Assembly (NCBI GenBank): GCA_017410525.1
Contig: JAFQQQ010000001.1
Location: 81,192 to 145,191 of the forward strand
From: Bacilli bacterium
Lineage (GTDB): Bacteria > Bacillota_I > Bacilli_A > RF39 > UBA660
Length of the DNA: 64,000 bases
Direction: 5' to 3'
Part shown: in pieces, positions 60,687 to 64,000 of the stretch
Layout of the letters: every line of letters begins with the position of its first letter
How positions within the stretch are numbered: position 1 is the first letter of the stretch
Made by a program: the position numbers and the translations under genes
Notes under the pieces: model-generated
Seen by the model: only the letters and a program-made list of their open reading frames with translations
Databases searched by the model: none
Told to the model about the DNA's origin: nothing

Positions 60687-60944
60687 TACACCAAAATATT
60701 TTGAAGTTGGTGTTTTTTTAATGCTTGAAAAACCTTTATATTTCAACGAAAAAACAAAAATAGTACACCAAAATAAAAAGGAAAATACACCAATTTTGGA
60801 AAGTTCCAAAATTAAGACACCACGATTTATGCCGATTTTATAAGGCGTAAATTGGTTTTTGGTGTCATTTCTCTTATGCCCATTGTTATTGGTCTTTAAA
60901 AATAGTGATATTTAAGGTTAATTTAATCAATTTTGGTGTACTAG
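60683..60944. other. Repeat-rich intergenic region, candidate oriT
   Basis: A perfect 15-base inverted repeat (CTAGTACACCAAAAT at 60683-60697, its complement at 60930-60944) encloses about 230 non-coding bases. Inside are another TAGTACACCAAAAT, the inverted repeat AATTTTGGAA / TTCCAAAATT (60792-60813), and a large hairpin made of GACACCA ... TGGTGTC with an inner ATTTATGCC / GGCGTAAAT (60816-60870). A TCTCTTATGCCC word follows at about 60870. The first arm also forms a terminator for the M23 gene (ACACCAA / TTGGTGT and T run). Structure and position before the relaxase genes fit an oriT. Confidence 0.6.
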
Positions 60945-60969
60945 AATTTTAAAAGTTAGGAGGAAAGTG

Positions 60970-61182
60970 ATGAAGAAAATAGTAAGATCTACATTAAGAT
61001 TAGATGAAAGATTAGATTTTAAAATTAAATTTATAGCAAAGCAAAATAATGTTAGCGAAAATAAAATGAAAGAGTATTTATTAGAAATAGGATTACAAAC
61101 TTATTTTGAAAAGTATGATGATTATTTTAAAAGAGAGAATAAAAAAATTAGAAAGGAAGATAAAAATGATAGCAAAGATTAG
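60970..61182 (+). CDS. Ribbon-helix-helix accessory protein
   Basis: A 70-residue basic protein. RSTLRLDERLDFKIKFIAKQNN gives the strand and first helix, and VSENKMKEYLLEIGL the second helix, of a ribbon-helix-helix DNA-binding fold. Next to the oriT candidate it probably acts as a relaxosome accessory protein or autoregulator. AGGAGGAAAGTG precedes 60970; a GTG one codon earlier is possible. Its end overlaps the next gene by 17 bases. Confidence 0.7.
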   Translation: MKKIVRSTLRLDERLDFKIKFIAKQNNVSENKMKEYLLEIGLQTYFEKYDDYFKRENKKIRKEDKNDSKD

Positions 61183-61588
61183 AGTGTTTAATGATTATGA
61201 GATTATGAAACTTTTACAAAATCCAAATGTAATTGCTATAAGACATAAATCTCAAATAATGTATAGTCCAGAGTTTAAATATCATTGTGTAATGCAAAGA
61301 TTGGAACGTCCTGACAAAACTGCTAGAAAGATTTTTGAAGAAGCAGGTTTTGATATGGACATTATACACGAGAGAACTCCACAAAAAAGAATTTGTTATT
61401 GGTTAAAACAATACGAGAAGTTTGGGGAAGATTATTTCTTTAATAATAATAGTTCTACTTATAAAGCAATTTCAAAGAAACATCTAATACTAACTCGTGA
61501 TTCATTGCAAGAATTAAGTGAAGTATATAACGAAGCAAAACAACTTTTGCAGGAGTTAGAAAATGAAAAGATTAACGATGACGTTTGA
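61166..61588 (+). CDS. HTH-domain protein of the mobilisation operon
   Basis: A 140-residue basic protein. The segment YSPEFKYHCVMQRLERPDKTARKIFEEAGF is similar to transposase-type helix-turn-helix domains, followed by WLKQYEKFGEDYF and a coiled-coil end. Its start follows AAAGGAAGATAAAA within the RHH gene. In mobilisation operons such a protein could bind oriT. A longer frame from 61106 has no ribosome site. Confidence 0.6.
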   Translation: MIAKIRVFNDYEIMKLLQNPNVIAIRHKSQIMYSPEFKYHCVMQRLERPDKTARKIFEEAGFDMDIIHERTPQKRICYWLKQYEKFGEDYFFNNNSSTYKAISKKHLILTRDSLQELSEVYNEAKQLLQELENEKINDDV

Positions 61589-61898
61589 TGATGATATATA
61601 TTATCCAATTTTACAAATGGCTAATGAAAGAAATACAACATTTAGAAAAATTGTAATGGAAATTTTATGGAGTGCAATTTATAAACCTAAAGAATTACTT
61701 GATACAGAACAAATAGCTAAAGATGTGAAAGAGTGTTTACATTTATTAGATGAAGTAAAAGAAAAACAATATATACATTACAAAGTATCTTCCCAACATT
61801 TTGTTAATCACGGATATTTTACAAATGCAAATCCTAGTGAGTCAGTTAGTTATCAACAATTAATGGAAGAATGTACAAAAAATAAATTCAATGATTAA
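61563..61898 (+). CDS. MobC-like RHH protein
   Basis: A 111-residue protein. The N-terminus (KRLTMTFDDDIYYPILQMANERNTTFRKIV) has ribbon-helix-helix character and the rest is helical. It overlaps the HTH gene by 26 bases and the relaxase gene by 8, so all are translated together. The position directly before a relaxase is that of MobC-type accessory proteins. Confidence 0.6.
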   Translation: MKRLTMTFDDDIYYPILQMANERNTTFRKIVMEILWSAIYKPKELLDTEQIAKDVKECLHLLDEVKEKQYIHYKVSSQHFVNHGYFTNANPSESVSYQQLMEECTKNKFND

Positions 61899-63258
61899 AA
61901 AAAGTCCGAATGTAATTTTTGCTTGTGAATATTTACTAGGATTAAATAATAAGTCTAATAAAAAATATGGACACAATTATCAAAGTGGAAGAAATAAAGA
62001 TGTAGATGATATGTTTGATTATTTCTCTAATCCTAAAAAGAGTGTTGTAAAATTAATAGATTATTATATGGGACATACAAGAAGGGAACATTATAATTTA
62101 ATATTAGAAGATGGTAGTGTTGCTACAAAAGAAGAAGTAGAGAAAAGAAAAAATAATTACAAAAAATATATAAAGAATTCAAATATATGGAAAGGCATTA
62201 TTTCTTTTAATAATGAATTCATAGATCAAAATATTTCATTTGAAAATTTAGAACAAAGAATTGCGAAAGAAGTAATGCCAAACTTTTTGAAATATTGTGG
62301 ATTTAAAAATGTGAAAGATATGGATTATGTTTTTTCAATTCACACCAATAGCAAACACTATCACATACATTTGGCTTTTTTAGAAAAGAAACCGAATTAT
62401 GTATATAGAAATGGTAAAGTAGGTTATAGAAGATTAGGTATGTTATCATCTGATGAAAAAAATTATTTAAAGAGATTAGTTCAATTAGCAGTAGAAAGAG
62501 ATAAATTGTATACACCATTATTAAAACAAGTTAATAATGATATAGATGATTTAAAAAAATATTTTAATGTTAATGAAAAAAACTTTGTTTTAAAAAATAT
62601 TAATGAGATACAATTTGAAGAAAATATTTTAAAGTTAGGGGAGTTATTAAAACAATATCGTAGTGATAAAAATATGATAGGTAAAAAAATGAATTATAAC
62701 TCTATTAGAAAAACAGAACTTGGAAAAGAGATATTATCATTAACAAGAAATATAAAAAATTATTTATATAATGATGAAACTTCTTTATTATATAATGAAA
62801 AAAATAAAGTAAACGAAAGTTTAAATAAATTAAATGAATACTTTAATAAATTAGATTCTGATAATAACATGAATAGTAATATATTAAAAAATGATTTAGT
62901 AAAAGATAAAGAAAAATATATAGATAATTATATTTCAAACGCTATTATTAATCATTCATTATATAAATATGAAAAGATAAGTATGACTATAAAAAGTAAA
63001 AAGAATTTAGATCGTATAACTATTGAAGATATTATTCAAGAGTTAGCATATCAAAATAGTTTAACTAAAAAAAGAACAAATGATTTTGATAGAAGAAAAG
63101 AAGTTCTAACAAACTTTTTTGAAAATAGTAGTGGAAGTACAAAGTTGCCGAATAAGTATAAAATGGAACGAGCCATAAAAAATATTAATAATGAAATGGA
63201 TCAGTCTGCTGAAAAATTTAGTGAATTATTTAATTATGGTAATAGTATGAATAAGTAA
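61891..63258 (+). CDS. MobP-type relaxase
   Basis: A 455-residue protein. Residues 1-190 form the relaxase domain: SPNVIFACEYLLG at the start, FDYFSNPKK and IDYYMGHTRREHYNLI as places for the catalytic Tyr, and the metal-binding HYHIHLAFLEKKP (HxH, about residue 156). This arrangement matches the MobP2/MobL group of Bacillota. The rest is a helical, charged C-terminal part. It would nick the oriT and lead the strand into the recipient. The third metal-binding His and the catalytic Tyr cannot be assigned by eye. Confidence 0.8.
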   Translation: MIKKSPNVIFACEYLLGLNNKSNKKYGHNYQSGRNKDVDDMFDYFSNPKKSVVKLIDYYMGHTRREHYNLILEDGSVATKEEVEKRKNNYKKYIKNSNIWKGIISFNNEFIDQNISFENLEQRIAKEVMPNFLKYCGFKNVKDMDYVFSIHTNSKHYHIHLAFLEKKPNYVYRNGKVGYRRLGMLSSDEKNYLKRLVQLAVERDKLYTPLLKQVNNDIDDLKKYFNVNEKNFVLKNINEIQFEENILKLGELLKQYRSDKNMIGKKMNYNSIRKTELGKEILSLTRNIKNYLYNDETSLLYNEKNKVNESLNKLNEYFNKLDSDNNMNSNILKNDLVKDKEKYIDNYISNAIINHSLYKYEKISMTIKSKKNLDRITIEDIIQELAYQNSLTKKRTNDFDRRKEVLTNFFENSSGSTKLPNKYKMERAIKNINNEMDQSAEKFSELFNYGNSMNK

Positions 63259-63260
63259 TT

Positions 63261-63422
63261 ATGAAATCTATAAGAGATAAAGTTTTAAATGAAACAACTA
63301 ATCATTGTTTAAATTGCAACTTAAGAGAAAAATGTATTGAGGAAGAATGTGTAATATATAGAATAGAAAAAATTATAGAACAAAGGAGGAAGAAAGATGG
63401 AAATAAAATTAGATATAGATAA
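63261..63422 (+). CDS. Small four-Cys protein
   Basis: A 53-residue basic ORF with CLNC and KCIEEEC, a possible zinc site. It starts two bases after the relaxase gene (ribosome site weak, AATAAGTAATT) and overlaps the next gene by 26 bases. Such small Cys proteins are frequent in elements of this type, but the family is not recognised. Confidence 0.55.
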   Translation: MKSIRDKVLNETTNHCLNCNLREKCIEEECVIYRIEKIIEQRRKKDGNKIRYR

Positions 63423-63924
63423 TTATGAAAAAAAGTTTTCGGTTACAAATGGAAAGGTTAAGGAAGAATATAAGTTTGAAGATGTAAATGATTTAATAGA
63501 AAATTTAGAAGAATATATACGTCTTAATATGTTAGAGTTAGATTGTGAATTCCAATATAGCTTAACTGATGGTCAAGAGTTTTTTGTACCACAAAATGGT
63601 GATGATTATATCATCATAAAAGAAAATGGGGAAACAACACAATGCTTTACAGTAGTTACAGGAGCAGAAGAAGATATGTTGGGACCTTTATCAAATGATG
63701 AAGTTGCCTTTGATAAAATAAGTATGGCAGGTCATTATAACTTAAGATGTTGGAAACAAGATTTAGAAGATAATGATATGATGGAAGATTATCAAAGTGC
63801 TTATGATAAATATAAAGATTATTGTGAAAAGAATAATATTACGCTTAAGCAACTAGAAAAAGATTATGGTTGGGACTTTCCTGATATATTTAACGAAAGA
63901 AAAAAACAAGAATTAGAAAGATAA
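63397..63924 (+). CDS. Hypothetical protein of the element
   Basis: A 175-residue acidic soluble protein (KLDIDNYEKKFSVTNGKVKEE, FFVPQNGDDYIIIKENGET, NLRCWKQDLEDNDMMEDYQSAYD). AAAGGAGGAAGAAAG is a strong ribosome site located in the preceding small ORF. No enzyme motif. Family not recognised. Confidence 0.6.
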   Translation: MEIKLDIDNYEKKFSVTNGKVKEEYKFEDVNDLIENLEEYIRLNMLELDCEFQYSLTDGQEFFVPQNGDDYIIIKENGETTQCFTVVTGAEEDMLGPLSNDEVAFDKISMAGHYNLRCWKQDLEDNDMMEDYQSAYDKYKDYCEKNNITLKQLEKDYGWDFPDIFNERKKQELER

Positions 63925-63973
63925 ATATAACATTTGTTTGTTTTTATGATATACTATTATTAGTGGTGGTTTT

Positions 63974-64000
63974 ATGGATAATATAAGTACATTAGAAAAT
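63974..64000 (+). CDS. Start of a gene cut by the window edge
   Basis: An ATG after GTGGTGGTTTT begins MDNISTLEN. An extended -10 (TGA-TATACT) lies at 63947-63955. Nothing can be said about the product. Confidence 0.5.

Larger units (their letters stand above)
25527..64000. mobile_element. Integrative and conjugative element, left end and most of the body
   Basis: The chromosomal PBP gene is broken at about 25,527 and everything to the right is accessory. Transfer functions are VirB2-like, VirB6, PrgI/VirB3, VirB4, an M23 peptidase, an oriT candidate, a MobP-type relaxase and small RHH/HTH partners, plus a surface adhesin with a sortase, SSB-like proteins and an initiator-like protein. Cargo is a 19-kb array of small exported proteins. 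Integrase and coupling protein are not seen and may lie past 64,000, so the right boundary is only the end of the window. Confidence 0.8.

Noticed and set aside
1..64000. CRISPR array, tRNA or rRNA genes
   Set aside because: No regular repeat-spacer series and no tRNA- or rRNA-like sequence were recognised on either strand; the only tRNA-linked element is the T-box.

Overview
The window comes from a very AT-rich, Gram-positive-type bacterium that uses the standard stop codons: TGA closes several genes here, so this is not a Mycoplasma code. A delta subunit of RNA polymerase, a DUF1934-argS-rpoE cluster, a T-box before pheST, AddA, a class A penicillin-binding protein, a sortase and lipoproteins point to a low-GC Bacillota lineage on the Bacilli side, for example one of the small-genome gut groups. 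The exact taxon cannot be read from this sequence.

Positions 1 to about 25,527 are ordinary chromosome. In order they hold the 3' end of addA, a kinase-fold protein, polA, small membrane proteins (TIGR04086, DUF421), gpsA, an NrtR-like regulator, a Gln/Pro-rich membrane protein, a DUF308 protein, a class A PBP (minus strand), DUF1934-argS-rpoE, prfA-prmC, rnhB with a metallo-hydrolase and a GNAT enzyme, T-box-pheS-pheT, a second kinase-fold protein, another GNAT enzyme, an APH(3')-like kinase and the 5' part of a class B PBP gene. Several of these genes have a TATAAT box so close to the start that the ribosome site sits almost at the predicted 5' end of the mRNA.

The class B PBP gene is cut just after its SxN motif at about 25,527. 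From there to the right edge of the window the DNA belongs to a mobile element, most likely an integrative and conjugative element. No integrase, type IV coupling protein, right end or second half of the PBP gene is visible, so those are expected beyond 64,000.

The left part of the element (about 26.2-46.6 kb) holds an initiator-like wHTH protein and then three consecutive modules. Each module has a minus-strand double-HTH XRE repressor facing a plus-strand operon of small membrane proteins, lipoproteins and zinc-ribbon proteins. Five proteins share an almost identical Asn/Gln-rich cytoplasmic tail and membrane anchor but carry different extracellular domains, and at least five others share a DUF3592-like domain. 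This array is the most unusual part of the window. A probable small RNA sits between modules 2 and 3.

The right part (about 46.6-64 kb) is the transfer region: a structured leader RNA with tandem promoters, small ORFs separated by terminators, a thioester/SpaA-repeat surface adhesin with its sortase, SSB-like proteins, a VirB2-like protein, VirB6, PrgI/VirB3, VirB4, an M23 peptidase, a repeat-rich intergenic region that is a good oriT candidate, then RHH/HTH accessory proteins and a MobP-type relaxase. Transfer proteins would assemble the channel, the adhesin and peptidase would help cell contact and wall passage, and the relaxase with its small partners would process oriT.
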